A stretch of DNA of 64,000 nucleotides from Holophagales bacterium (GTDB taxonomy: Bacteria; Acidobacteriota; Thermoanaerobaculia; UBA5066). The stretch is taken from assembly GCA_016719485.1 (NCBI GenBank), contig JADJZB010000009.1:156799-220798 (forward strand), in the 5' to 3' direction. Position 1 is the first letter of the stretch. Each line of letters opens with the position of its first letter. The position numbers and the translations under genes are program-made. Under the pieces are notes generated by a model. The model was not told the origin of the DNA. It did not search any database and saw nothing but the letters and a program-made list of their open reading frames with translations. This document shows, piece by piece, positions 15,441-23,487 of the stretch.

Positions 15441-16367
15441 TCAGCCGGAGGCGAGAAGCCGACGCGGGGTCTCGCTAGCCGCGTGGCGCGCCTCCTCCAG
15501 TGTCGCGACACCGGAGGCGGCCAGCCGCGCGACGCAGTCGGGCAGGAGCGCGGCGCTCCCGGCGAGGTTCCCTGAGGCGTTTCGGACAGCGCCGTCGGTG
15601 ACGGTGAGCGTCTCTCCCCAGACCAGGTGATCCCCGTCGGGGAGCCCCGCGCAGGGGGCGGCGTCGCTGATGAGGACGAAGCCCCCGGGCCCCTTGCAGC
15701 GCCTCACGAGGGCGAGCATCTGGGGGGAAAGGTGGTGGAGGTCGGCGATGACGTCGACCGTCACCTCGTCGTGGAGGAGGCCCCAGCCGATCGGTCCGGC
15801 GTCGCGGTGGTGGAGAGGCTTCATCGCGTTGCCGAAGTGGGTCATGTGCCGCGCGCCGCGCCGGAGCGCCCCGTCGAGCGTCGGGACGTCCGCCTCCGTG
15901 TGCCCGAGCGAGACGAGAAATCCGCGCTTCACGAATGCGGAAACGAGATCGAGCCCGCCCGGGATCTCGGGCGCCATCGTGACGATCGAGCGTCCGGGGA
16001 GGTCGCCGACGGCCTCGAAGAACGCGCCGACCCGGCGCGCGTCGCTTCCGTCGAGGAGCGCGTCGCGGTGCAACGCGCCCGACCGGTTCGGGGAGACGAA
16101 CGGTCCCTCGAGGTGGATGCCGAGCGGCATCGCGCCGCGTCCGTCGCCCGGGCGGCGCGAGCGGACCCAGGCCGAGAGGCGCGAGAGGAGCGGCGCCAGG
16201 GCGTCGAGCGGGACCGGGACGAGCGTCGGGACGAACCCTGCGACGCCGCGTTCCTCGAGGCCGAGTGCGAGGCGGTCGAGACCGGCTTCGTCCGCCGTCA
16301 GGACGTCGACGCCGAAGGCACCGTGGAGGTGAAGGTCGATCAGGCCGTTCGCCGCGGTCAACCCCAC
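15441..16367 (-). CDS. nagA: N-acetylglucosamine-6-phosphate deacetylase, catalytic barrel only
   Basis: A 308-aa NagA-like amidohydrolase removing acetate from GlcNAc-6-P, the product of MurQ. The motifs LIDLHLHG, GIHLEGPFVSPN, LGHTEAD, THFGNAMKPLHHRD and ISDAAPCAG cover the metal and substrate site. Ordinary NagA has about 380 aa because strands before and after the barrel form a beta-sandwich domain. Here the protein starts at the barrel's first motif and stops right after the last barrel helix (EARHAASETPRRLLASG), so the sandwich is absent at both ends. The GTG start overlaps the last 10 bases of murQ, so it is co-translated third in the kinase-murQ-nagA operon. Confidence 0.85.
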   Translation of the reverse strand: MGLTAANGLIDLHLHGAFGVDVLTADEAGLDRLALGLEERGVAGFVPTLVPVPLDALAPLLSRLSAWVRSRRPGDGRGAMPLGIHLEGPFVSPNRSGALHRDALLDGSDARRVGAFFEAVGDLPGRSIVTMAPEIPGGLDLVSAFVKRGFLVSLGHTEADVPTLDGALRRGARHMTHFGNAMKPLHHRDAGPIGWGLLHDEVTVDVIADLHHLSPQMLALVRRCKGPGGFVLISDAAPCAGLPDGDHLVWGETLTVTDGAVRNASGNLAGSAALLPDCVARLAASGVATLEEARHAASETPRRLLASG

Positions 16368-17209
16368 GTCGGCTCCTCGTCGAGCGCCCGCGCCACGTTC
16401 CCGCTCAGCGCCGCGATCCACTCCCCCGCCTTCTCCACCGGCACGCCCCACCTGCCGGAGACGAGCGCGACGGGCAGCTCCCAGCCGGCACTCTCGAGGA
16501 GCCGTGCGGCGGGCTCTGGAGGAAGCGCCAGCACGCGCCCGACGATGTCGATCGCGCGCCGTTTCAGCTTCACGTTCGTCGGGCGCATCGCGATCATCTC
16601 CCCGCGGTAGACGAGACCGCGCCGCGCCATGACGGCGGTCGAGAGCATGTTGAGGACGAGCTTCTGCGCCGTCCCCGCCTTCATCCGCGAGGAGCCGCGG
16701 AGGACCTCGGGGCCGGTCTCGACGAGGATCGCCAGGTCGGCGATCGCGGCGAGGCGTGAGTGGGGCGCGCCGACGAGGGCGACCGTCAGGGCGCCGAGCC
16801 CCTTCCCCCACCGGAGAGCTCCGGCAACCCAGGGCGTCGCGCCGCTCGCGGCGATGCCGAGGACCACGTCGCGCGAGGTCACGCCGGCGAGCCTGACGTC
16901 CTCGGCCCCCTGCGCCTCGTCGTCCTCGGCTCCCTCCACGGCGTTCACGAGGGCCTCGCTCCCGCCCGCGATGAGGCCCGTCACGAGGCGCGGCGCGACG
17001 CCGAACGTGGGGGGCAGCTCCGACGCGTCGAGGACGCCGAGCCGCCCGCTCGTGCCCGCCCCGGCGTTGATCCACTTCCCGCCGGCGTCGAGGCGCGCGG
17101 CGATGGCCTCGGCGGCGTGCGCGACCTCCGGGAGGACGCGTCCGACGGCCCGGACGGCCTCCAGGTCGGCCTCGTGGATCGCCGTGACGTACGCCAGCGT
17201 GTCGATCAC
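16358..17209 (-). CDS. murQ: N-acetylmuramic acid 6-phosphate etherase MurQ
   Basis: A 283-aa SIS-domain lyase that cleaves the lactyl ether of MurNAc-6-P, giving GlcNAc-6-P and D-lactate, in the cytoplasm. Diagnostic stretches are INAGAGTSGRLGVLDASELP, GIAASGATPWV and GSSRMKAGTAQKLVLNM, and later RGEMIAMRPTNVKLKRR. The length is close to the family norm. Its ATG overlaps the stop of the upstream kinase gene (ATGA at 17206-17209), and its 3' end overlaps the nagA start. The three genes form a tight operon for using cell-wall amino sugars. Confidence 0.97.
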   Translation of the reverse strand: MIDTLAYVTAIHEADLEAVRAVGRVLPEVAHAAEAIAARLDAGGKWINAGAGTSGRLGVLDASELPPTFGVAPRLVTGLIAGGSEALVNAVEGAEDDEAQGAEDVRLAGVTSRDVVLGIAASGATPWVAGALRWGKGLGALTVALVGAPHSRLAAIADLAILVETGPEVLRGSSRMKAGTAQKLVLNMLSTAVMARRGLVYRGEMIAMRPTNVKLKRRAIDIVGRVLALPPEPAARLLESAGWELPVALVSGRWGVPVEKAGEWIAALSGNVARALDEEPTWG

Positions 17210-18141
17210 CGCGCCCCCTCGGCGAGGGCGAGGCGGATGGCGCCGATCTCGGGGATGTGGGCGGGCGGGCCCAGCCGGGCGCGGGGCGCGCCGGCGAGGA
17301 GCCCTGCGCGCAGCGGCGCCAGGACGAGCTCGCCCGCGGCGAAGACGCCGCCGACCGTGGCCACCGTGACGGGGTCGCCGGCGATGCCGAGCTTGCGAAG
17401 CACGGTGAGCGCCGTGAGCGCCAGCTCGCTGCCGGCCCAGCGGAGGATCTCGAGCGCCGCGTCGTCGCCGTCCCGCGCCGCGTCGAGAACGATCGGGAAG
17501 TAGGCTGCCGTGTCGGTCGGCCCCGCGCCGGGGCGGAACAGCTTCTGGACCATCTCGACGGCCGAGCGGGTCCCCTCCGAGGAGTGGAGGGCCTCCCGCA
17601 TCTTCGTCCGGGGCCCCCGGCCGTCCACGTCGCGCGCCACGGCGGCGAGGCCGCGCCGGGCGATCTCGGAAGCCGAGCCCTCGTCGCCGATGAGGGCTCC
17701 CCAGCCCCCCGCGCGCTCCTCGAGGCCGTGGGCGTTCCGGCCGAAGCAGATCGCGCCGGTCCCGGCGATCAGGACGGCGCCCGAATCGGCCACGGGGTCG
17801 GCGAGGGCGCCCGCGAGCGCGATCCTCGCGTCGGTCGTGATCCGTACGCGCCCGGTTCCGTAGACCGCCTCCAGCGCGACGACGAGCCGGCCCTTCATGG
17901 CCGAAGCCTCGACGCCCGCCAGGCCGCAGGAGATGACGGCGACGTCGGAGCGGGAGGCGCCGGCCGCCTCGAGGGCGTCGTCGATGGCCTCCGTGACCGA
18001 CTGGACGAGACGGGGAACGGGGACGGTGGTGGCGTTCGCGGGGCCGGAGGCGCCGCGGCCGAGGGCGAGCAGGTCGGATGCCGTGACGAGGGCCCGCGTC
18101 CGCGTGCCCCCGCCGTCGACGCCAACGTAGAGGTCGGGCAT
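17206..18141 (-). CDS. BadF/BadG-type amino-sugar kinase (GlcNAc/MurNAc kinase, MurK-like)
   Basis: A 311-aa ASKHA-fold ATPase of the BadF/BadG/BcrA-ATPase family. The phosphate-1 loop is YVGVDGGGTRTRALV, phosphate-2 is VLIAGTGAICFGRN, and GGWGALIGDEGSASEIARRG is the hallmark of GlcNAc kinases and MurK. It should make the 6-phosphate that MurQ and NagA need. It is first in the kinase-murQ-nagA operon. Whether MurNAc, GlcNAc or both are substrates cannot be read from the sequence. TACGAT six bases before the ATG marks a probable leaderless promoter for the whole operon. Confidence 0.92.
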   Translation of the reverse strand: MPDLYVGVDGGGTRTRALVTASDLLALGRGASGPANATTVPVPRLVQSVTEAIDDALEAAGASRSDVAVISCGLAGVEASAMKGRLVVALEAVYGTGRVRITTDARIALAGALADPVADSGAVLIAGTGAICFGRNAHGLEERAGGWGALIGDEGSASEIARRGLAAVARDVDGRGPRTKMREALHSSEGTRSAVEMVQKLFRPGAGPTDTAAYFPIVLDAARDGDDAALEILRWAGSELALTALTVLRKLGIAGDPVTVATVGGVFAAGELVLAPLRAGLLAGAPRARLGPPAHIPEIGAIRLALAEGAR

Positions 18142-18147
18142 GGGGGA

Positions 18148-18153
18148 ATCGTA
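18148..18153 (-). promoter_or_regulatory. -10-like box of the amino-sugar kinase-murQ-nagA operon
   Basis: TACGAT on the minus strand, six bases (TCCCCC), then the ATG at 18141. Same geometry as the other leaderless candidates. Confidence 0.55.
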
Positions 18154-18210
18154 CCGCCGGAAAGAGCGCCGGACCGCCGCCGTCCGCGCGCGGACCCGGG
18201 GAAAGAGAAA

Positions 18211-18236
18211 GGGCCCGCGGATCGCTCCGCGGGCCC
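18211..18236 (-). terminator. Intrinsic terminator after the TonB receptor gene
   Basis: An 11-bp perfect stem (18211-18221 with 18226-18236) with loop TCGC. On the minus strand it is followed by TTTCTCTTTCC, a U-rich tract, and it lies 23 bp past the receptor stop. Confidence 0.75.
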
Positions 18237-18259
18237 CGAAAGTTGGTGGCGAGTGCCGG

Positions 18260-21184
18260 CTAGAACTCGAGCTTGAGGGCGAACTGGAACCGGCGCGGGT
18301 CGTAGAAGGTCTGATACGTCCCGGGGTTGGCCGTGTGGACGTTGTCCTGGACGTTGTACCCCGTCTGGTTGTCGAAGATGTTGAAGACGTCGACGCGGGC
18401 CTCGATCCGGAAGGTGTCGCCGATCGGGAAGGCGTGCGTGAAGTTCAGGTCGAGCTGGTAGTGATCGTCGGTCGTGCGCGAGCCGGCCGGCTCCGCGTAG
18501 CGGTTGGAGTCGCTCGTGCTCGTCGTCTGCGAGATGTACGGCTCGTAGCTGTGGTACTCCCACGGCTGGCCCGACTGGTAGATGGCGTACGCGCCGACGG
18601 AGCTCTTCCAGGGAAGGGTGTAGGAGCCGTAGACCTTGAACTGGTGCCGGCGGTCGCCGCGGAGGTCGCCGTACTTGAAGTTCCAGAGCTGGCGGCCGGC
18701 GCCGTCGCCGATGTTCGACGAGCCGATGAAGATGTTGCTGTCGTTTCCCGTGCCGCTGCCGGCGCTGTTGTCCTGGTCGAAGTTGCCGTAGTAGTGGCTC
18801 CAGACGTACGAGCCGCGGACGTAGGCGTTGCGGCCGCGCCACTCGGCCTCGAGGCCCGCTTCGTAGTACTTCGTGAAGGCGCCGTCGAGGGCGGCGATGA
18901 CGTACGACGACCCGCCGATCTCATTGCGGATCGCGGCCAGGTTCGGGATGTAGAGCTCCCGCGGAATCCCTTCCGGCGGGTTGTAGAGGAGGCGGGCGTC
19001 GTTGTTGGTGTCTTCCCAGAAGTTGTCGGACTTGCGGTAGCGGCCGTGTATGCGGCCGTTCCAGCCGCCGCCGAGGTCCTTGGTCGTGCCGATCATGTAC
19101 TCGTCGGTCTTGCGCGGGTCGAGGCCGTCCACGAAAATCTTGCCCGATGAGCCGGCCTCGGGGGTGGAGCCGATGAACTTGCCGTCGGCGTCGAAGTAGG
19201 CGTTGACCGTCACCGCCGAGTTGCGCGCCCACGACGCGGCGCGCGGCAGCGAGCCCGCCGTCGGGACGTAGCGGGCGAAGTTCCCGTAGACGGTGTTCGC
19301 TCCGCTGTACGCCCAGACGATGCCGAGCCTCGGCTGGAGCGCGTCCCCGAAGCCGATCTCGTGCATCTGGTACTTGTTCCCCTGGGCGACCTCGAACCCC
19401 GAGACGGTGCCGTCCTTCTCCCGGAGGCCCTGTCCGTAGAGCAGGTCGTTGCTCATCAGGAGGCCGACGTTGACGGTGACGTTGGACCACCGGATCGAGT
19501 CGTTCAGCTCGATGTTGTGCGACACGTACTGGGAGTTGATGGTGGGGACGTCGAGGATGCCCTGCTGCTGCACCTGCGCCTGGTAGTAGACCGGCCTCCC
19601 GGCGCAGGCCGTGGCGGCCGTCGGGCAGTTGATGCGGCCGCCGGGCACGGTGACGAGCCCCCAGGCGTTGGAGGTCCGGTAGAGGTCCTCCTGGTCCTTG
19701 GAGTACTGGTAGCCGACGTGCACGTTGTGTGTCACCTTCTTGCCGAAGGAGACGTCGTAGCCGAGCTGGAAGCTCTGGCGGTAGAAGTCGTCGTTGTCGT
19801 ACTGCGACCCGCCGCCCACGCGGCCACCGCCCTTGCTGACTCCGTCCTGGACGTACCCGTACCGGTTGATGATGGGGGCGATGAAGGCGTTGTAGGCCGT
19901 CTGGCCGGTCACCGGCACGGGGATGGTCACGAGCCCCATCCTGTCGAGCGCCATGGGGTCGATGTTGACGCTGCCGTCGAGCGACGGCGCGAGGGAGAGC
20001 GCGGTGTCCGGTCTTCCCTGGTTCGGGTTCCGGAAGTCGGTGAACTTGGCCGTCGCGTAGCTGCGGTCGTTGATGATCCAGGAGCCCTCGAGGATCGCGA
20101 TCTTCTGCTTCGCCTCGTAGCCGTTGCTGGTCGAGGCGGCATAGGCCTCGCCCGCCACGCTGTTCTTCTCCTCGCGGTCCGAGGTCCGGTACGAGCCGTT
20201 GAGGAGGATCGACGCGGCCGGCGCGTACGTGAGCTTTCCGAAGAACTCGTTTCGCGAGTTCTCGTAGTCGTCCGGGACGTCCCCGTAGAGATTGGCGCGG
20301 TTCTCGCGCGTGCTCTCCGGGCGGTAGTAGGACCCGTAGAAGAAGAGCCGGTCCTTGACGATCGGACCGCCGATGTTGGCGACCGCCCAGCTCTTGTCCT
20401 CGTCGAACACGGAGGCGCTGGTCGTCTCGCGCTTGGCGACCGTGCTCTCGGGCTGGATCTGGTAGGAGAGGCTGCCGTGGAAGGCGTTCGTCCCGGATCG
20501 GCTGACCGTGTTGATCGAGATGCCCGCGGAGCGGTTGAAGTCCGTCGCGTCGGCGCCCCCCTTCACGACCGCGACCTGCTCGATGTCGTGCGACGACGGC
20601 TCGGCCGAGAGCGTGCCGAAGAGGGGCAGGGTGACGTTCACGCCGTCGAAGGCGTAGGTGTTGTCCTGGCCGCTGCCTCCGGCGCTCGGTCCGCGCGTGC
20701 CATCCTCGGTGTACTGGACGCCGGGGACGAGCTTCACGAGGTCGCGGTAGTCCTGGCCGACCGGCAGGGCCTTGATCACCGAGTCGGTCACCGCGGCCTT
20801 GAGCGCGGACGATTCGGTGTCGAGAAGGCTCGCCGTCGCCACGACCGTGACCTCACCCTTGAGCGATGCGAGAGCGAGGGACGCGTTGACGATCGTGTCC
20901 TGGCGCAGGACGACGTCGGCCGCGCGCTTCACGGTCCCCATGCCCGAAAGCGTGAACGTCACCTCGTACTTGCCGGGCGGCAGCAGCGGGAGGCGGAACT
21001 CGCCGTTGTTTCCCGAAACGGTGTTCCGGGGCTGCGGCAGCACGTTCGCGGTCGCCTGGATGGAGACCCCGGGCAGGGTCGACCCGTCGGCCATCGTGAC
21101 CTTGCCGACGATGCTTCCGGTCTGCTGACCGAACGCTGGTGTCGCGATGAGAACCACCAGCAATGCCCTCAGGAGCCACTTCAT
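18260..21184 (-). CDS. TonB-dependent receptor, Oar-like
   Basis: A 974-aa outer-membrane protein. Signal peptide (MKWLLRALLVVLIATPAFGQ), then a carboxypeptidase-regulatory-like beta-sandwich at about 24-105 (GSIVGKVTMADGSTLPGVSI), a TonB plug at about 125-235 (DYRDLVKLVPGVQYTEDG, DTIEQ-type phrase HDIEQVAVVKGG), and a long beta-barrel ending in the aromatic FALKLEF. This three-part layout is the family often expanded in Acidobacteriota. The ligand cannot be predicted; it directly follows the recycling operon on the chromosome, but a separate promoter and terminator are apparent. The start has a GGAGAGA Shine-Dalgarno, and a 9-bp inverted repeat lies upstream at 21260-21292. Confidence 0.93.
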   Translation of the reverse strand: MKWLLRALLVVLIATPAFGQQTGSIVGKVTMADGSTLPGVSIQATANVLPQPRNTVSGNNGEFRLPLLPPGKYEVTFTLSGMGTVKRAADVVLRQDTIVNASLALASLKGEVTVVATASLLDTESSALKAAVTDSVIKALPVGQDYRDLVKLVPGVQYTEDGTRGPSAGGSGQDNTYAFDGVNVTLPLFGTLSAEPSSHDIEQVAVVKGGADATDFNRSAGISINTVSRSGTNAFHGSLSYQIQPESTVAKRETTSASVFDEDKSWAVANIGGPIVKDRLFFYGSYYRPESTRENRANLYGDVPDDYENSRNEFFGKLTYAPAASILLNGSYRTSDREEKNSVAGEAYAASTSNGYEAKQKIAILEGSWIINDRSYATAKFTDFRNPNQGRPDTALSLAPSLDGSVNIDPMALDRMGLVTIPVPVTGQTAYNAFIAPIINRYGYVQDGVSKGGGRVGGGSQYDNDDFYRQSFQLGYDVSFGKKVTHNVHVGYQYSKDQEDLYRTSNAWGLVTVPGGRINCPTAATACAGRPVYYQAQVQQQGILDVPTINSQYVSHNIELNDSIRWSNVTVNVGLLMSNDLLYGQGLREKDGTVSGFEVAQGNKYQMHEIGFGDALQPRLGIVWAYSGANTVYGNFARYVPTAGSLPRAASWARNSAVTVNAYFDADGKFIGSTPEAGSSGKIFVDGLDPRKTDEYMIGTTKDLGGGWNGRIHGRYRKSDNFWEDTNNDARLLYNPPEGIPRELYIPNLAAIRNEIGGSSYVIAALDGAFTKYYEAGLEAEWRGRNAYVRGSYVWSHYYGNFDQDNSAGSGTGNDSNIFIGSSNIGDGAGRQLWNFKYGDLRGDRRHQFKVYGSYTLPWKSSVGAYAIYQSGQPWEYHSYEPYISQTTSTSDSNRYAEPAGSRTTDDHYQLDLNFTHAFPIGDTFRIEARVDVFNIFDNQTGYNVQDNVHTANPGTYQTFYDPRRFQFALKLEF

Positions 21185-21259
21185 GTCGTCTCTCCTCCCT
21201 CTCTAGCGGTCGCGCCGATGGGCGCGAAACAGATCGAACCGAGAAAACGGACGGGAAAT

Positions 21260-21292
21260 AGAGACGAAGTCTAGCACCGGGAATTCGTCTCT
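21260..21292. promoter_or_regulatory. Inverted repeat over the probable TonB receptor promoter
   Basis: AGAGACGAA (21260-21268) and TTCGTCTCT (21284-21292) are exact reverse complements separated by 15 bp. A minus-strand TAGACT (21273-21268) overlaps one arm and could be the -10 box. The layout resembles a repressor or activator operator. Confidence 0.4.
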
Positions 21293-21363
21293 TTACGGGC
21301 CGACGAAGGCGTTTCCGAAAGCCTGGAGCCCCGCGACGGCGTCGGGCGCCGCGCGGGTGGGTT

Positions 21364-23406
21364 TCAGGGAAGCAGGCCGGAGAACAGCCGCTCGTCGGCG
21401 ATGAGCCGCCGGGTGGCCGGGTCGGCGCGCGCCCACGCCGCACGGATGCGCTCGCGGCTGTCGGGCTCGCCGAGCAGCACGCTGACCTGCGCCCGCTTGA
21501 ACAGCGCCATCGCCGCCTCCGGGTGGTCGGGCGGGACGCGATCGAGGGCGGCCCGGGCGTCGTCGAGCCGGCGGGCCGCGAGATAGAGCACGCCGAGCTC
21601 GAGACTGCGCCGGAAGCTCGATCCCTGTAGGTCCCGAGCCTGCTCGAGCGCCCCGATCGCCGGCCCGGTCTCTCCGAGCTGCATGCGCAGGAGACCGACC
21701 TCGGCGAGGCGCGTGCCCGCATCGCCGGAGAGCGGCACGGCGCGCGTCAGGAGCTCTGCCGCTTCGGCGAGCCGTCCCTGGCGGGCCCGGACCTGGGCCA
21801 GCCCCTCGATCGCCGCCAGGCGGTCGGGCTGAGCGGCCAGCACGGCCTCGAAGTGCCCGGCGGCCAGGTCGTACTGGCCCTCCTTCAGGTGGTGCATGCC
21901 GAGGTAGTGGCGCACCTCGATCGAGCGCGGGTCGATGCGCCTGGCGAGGTCGAACGTGGAGAGTGCGGCCCGTTCCCTGCCGAGCATCGACTGGCAGACC
22001 GCCAGGCGCACGGCCGTCATCAGGTTTCCGGGGTCGCGCGCGAGGATGCGCTCGAAGGACTGGGCGGCCCTGGCCCAGCGTTCGTCGCCGAAGGCGAGCG
22101 AGGCGGCGTCGAGGTCGCCGAAGAGCGCCGTCATGTCCGCGGCGCGGGGCGCGCCGGCGGGCACCGCTTTCGGCGTCTCCCCCGAGACGAGGTATCCGAG
22201 GCTCGCGAGCCGCCGGCGCTCCTCCTCTGCGAGGGGCGTCGAAGGGGTGACGGCGCCGCCCTGTCCCGGCAGCGGGTACGCGGCGACGGCGCGGACGAGC
22301 GCCCGGTCGGGCGTCACGAGCCCGGCCAGGTCGCGCTCCTCCCGCGGATCGTCGACGACGTCGTAGAGCTCGAGGCGCCCCGAGAGGATCAGCTTGTGGC
22401 GGCCGGCGACGGCCATCACCTGCGGCTGCCAGCGGTAGTTCAGGAACGGCTGCATCGCCTCGCCGAGCACGGGTCCGTCGGCGGGGGAGAGAAGCCCTCC
22501 CTCGGCCTTCTCTCCGGCCCAGCCGAGGAGCGTCGCGTGGATCTGGCGCAGGCTCACCGGATCGGAGCGCGTCCCCGGCTCGACGCCGTCGCCGGCGAGG
22601 ACGAGCGGGACCCGCATGACGCCCTGGTAGAGGAGGTTGCCGTGCAGCATCTCGCCGTGATCGCCGCGCCCTTCACCGTGATCGGCGGCGACGATGATCC
22701 GCACCGAGCGCCCGCCCCGGCCGGTCTCGAACGCCGCGAGCAGGCGCGCCAGGTCGTGGTCCATGGCCGCGACCTCGCCCTGGTAGGGATCCGCCGGGAA
22801 GCGGCTGCGGAAGGGCTCCGGCGGGGCGTACGGCTCGTGCGGATCGTAATAGTGAACCCAGAGAAAGCGTGGCCGCGCATCGCCGGCCGAAAGCCAGGCG
22901 AGCGCGCGGTCGGTCGTCTCGCGCGAGCTCCGCTCGACCTTGCCCGCTCCGAACGCGTCGTCGTAGCGCTCGAACCCCCGGGCGAGCCCGAACGGACGCT
23001 CGAGCGGATACCCCGAGACGAAGGCGGCCGTGCCGTAGCCGAGCTGGAGCAGGCGTTCGGCGACGACCGGGACGTGGTCCCCGAGCCGGCGGCCGTTCTC
23101 GTGGACGCCGTGACCGGCCGGGGTGAGGCCGGTCAGCATCGACGCGTGCGACGGCAGGGTCGTCGGTGCGGCCGCGTAGGCCTGGCTGAAGCGCATCCCG
23201 CGGGCTGCCAGGGCGGCAAAACCGGGTGTCGCGGCGTGGGACTCGGGCGCGAGCGCGTCGGCCCGCGTGGTGTCGAGCGTGACCAGGAGCAGCGACGGGC
23301 GCTGCGGCGGCGGTGCGGCTCGCTCGGCCTCGCGGGCGCAGCCGAACGCGAGCGCGAGGGCTGCGGCCGTGACGATTCGGAGGTGGAAGCGGCCGCCCTG
23401 GACCAT
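21364..23406 (-). CDS. Sulfatase-like hydrolase with C-terminal TPR repeats
   Basis: A 680-aa exported protein, possibly a lipoprotein (LALAFGC, Cys23, not an ideal lipobox). Residues about 37-420 are an alkaline-phosphatase-superfamily sulfatase domain: LLLVTLDTTRADAL with metal ligand D45, then TTLPSHASMLTGLTP. At the position of the formylglycine Cys of true sulfatases stands Thr83, so it cannot be a formylglycine-dependent sulfatase. It may act as a phosphodiesterase or phosphotransferase, with Thr as nucleophile. VAADHGEGRGDHGE carries late metal ligands. Residues about 445-640 form TPR-like repeats (LARRIDPRSIEVRHYLG, AVLAAQPDRLAAIEGLA). Start ATG at 23406, the only one before the leader. 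Confidence 0.88.
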   Translation of the reverse strand: MVQGGRFHLRIVTAAALALAFGCAREAERAAPPPQRPSLLLVTLDTTRADALAPESHAATPGFAALAARGMRFSQAYAAAPTTLPSHASMLTGLTPAGHGVHENGRRLGDHVPVVAERLLQLGYGTAAFVSGYPLERPFGLARGFERYDDAFGAGKVERSSRETTDRALAWLSAGDARPRFLWVHYYDPHEPYAPPEPFRSRFPADPYQGEVAAMDHDLARLLAAFETGRGGRSVRIIVAADHGEGRGDHGEMLHGNLLYQGVMRVPLVLAGDGVEPGTRSDPVSLRQIHATLLGWAGEKAEGGLLSPADGPVLGEAMQPFLNYRWQPQVMAVAGRHKLILSGRLELYDVVDDPREERDLAGLVTPDRALVRAVAAYPLPGQGGAVTPSTPLAEEERRRLASLGYLVSGETPKAVPAGAPRAADMTALFGDLDAASLAFGDERWARAAQSFERILARDPGNLMTAVRLAVCQSMLGRERAALSTFDLARRIDPRSIEVRHYLGMHHLKEGQYDLAAGHFEAVLAAQPDRLAAIEGLAQVRARQGRLAEAAELLTRAVPLSGDAGTRLAEVGLLRMQLGETGPAIGALEQARDLQGSSFRRSLELGVLYLAARRLDDARAALDRVPPDHPEAAMALFKRAQVSVLLGEPDSRERIRAAWARADPATRRLIADERLFSGLLP

Positions 23407-23472
23407 GAGGCCGGGAAGTGTAGTCGACCGCGATGCCCGATCCTGGCCGGCGGCCTCTTCCTGCGGGCCTGA

Positions 23473-23478
23473 CAGAAT
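23473..23478 (+). promoter_or_regulatory. -10-like box of the GDPD gene
   Basis: CAGAAT, nine bases, then the ATG at 23488, without a Shine-Dalgarno. Confidence 0.4.
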
Positions 23479-23487
23479 CGCCTGCGG

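Noticed and set aside
15441..17075. NagA starting much further upstream as a full-length protein
   Set aside because: The longer frame is a shadow of murQ; its residues lack NagA's N-terminal sandwich sequence. The GTG at 16367 starts exactly at the conserved barrel.
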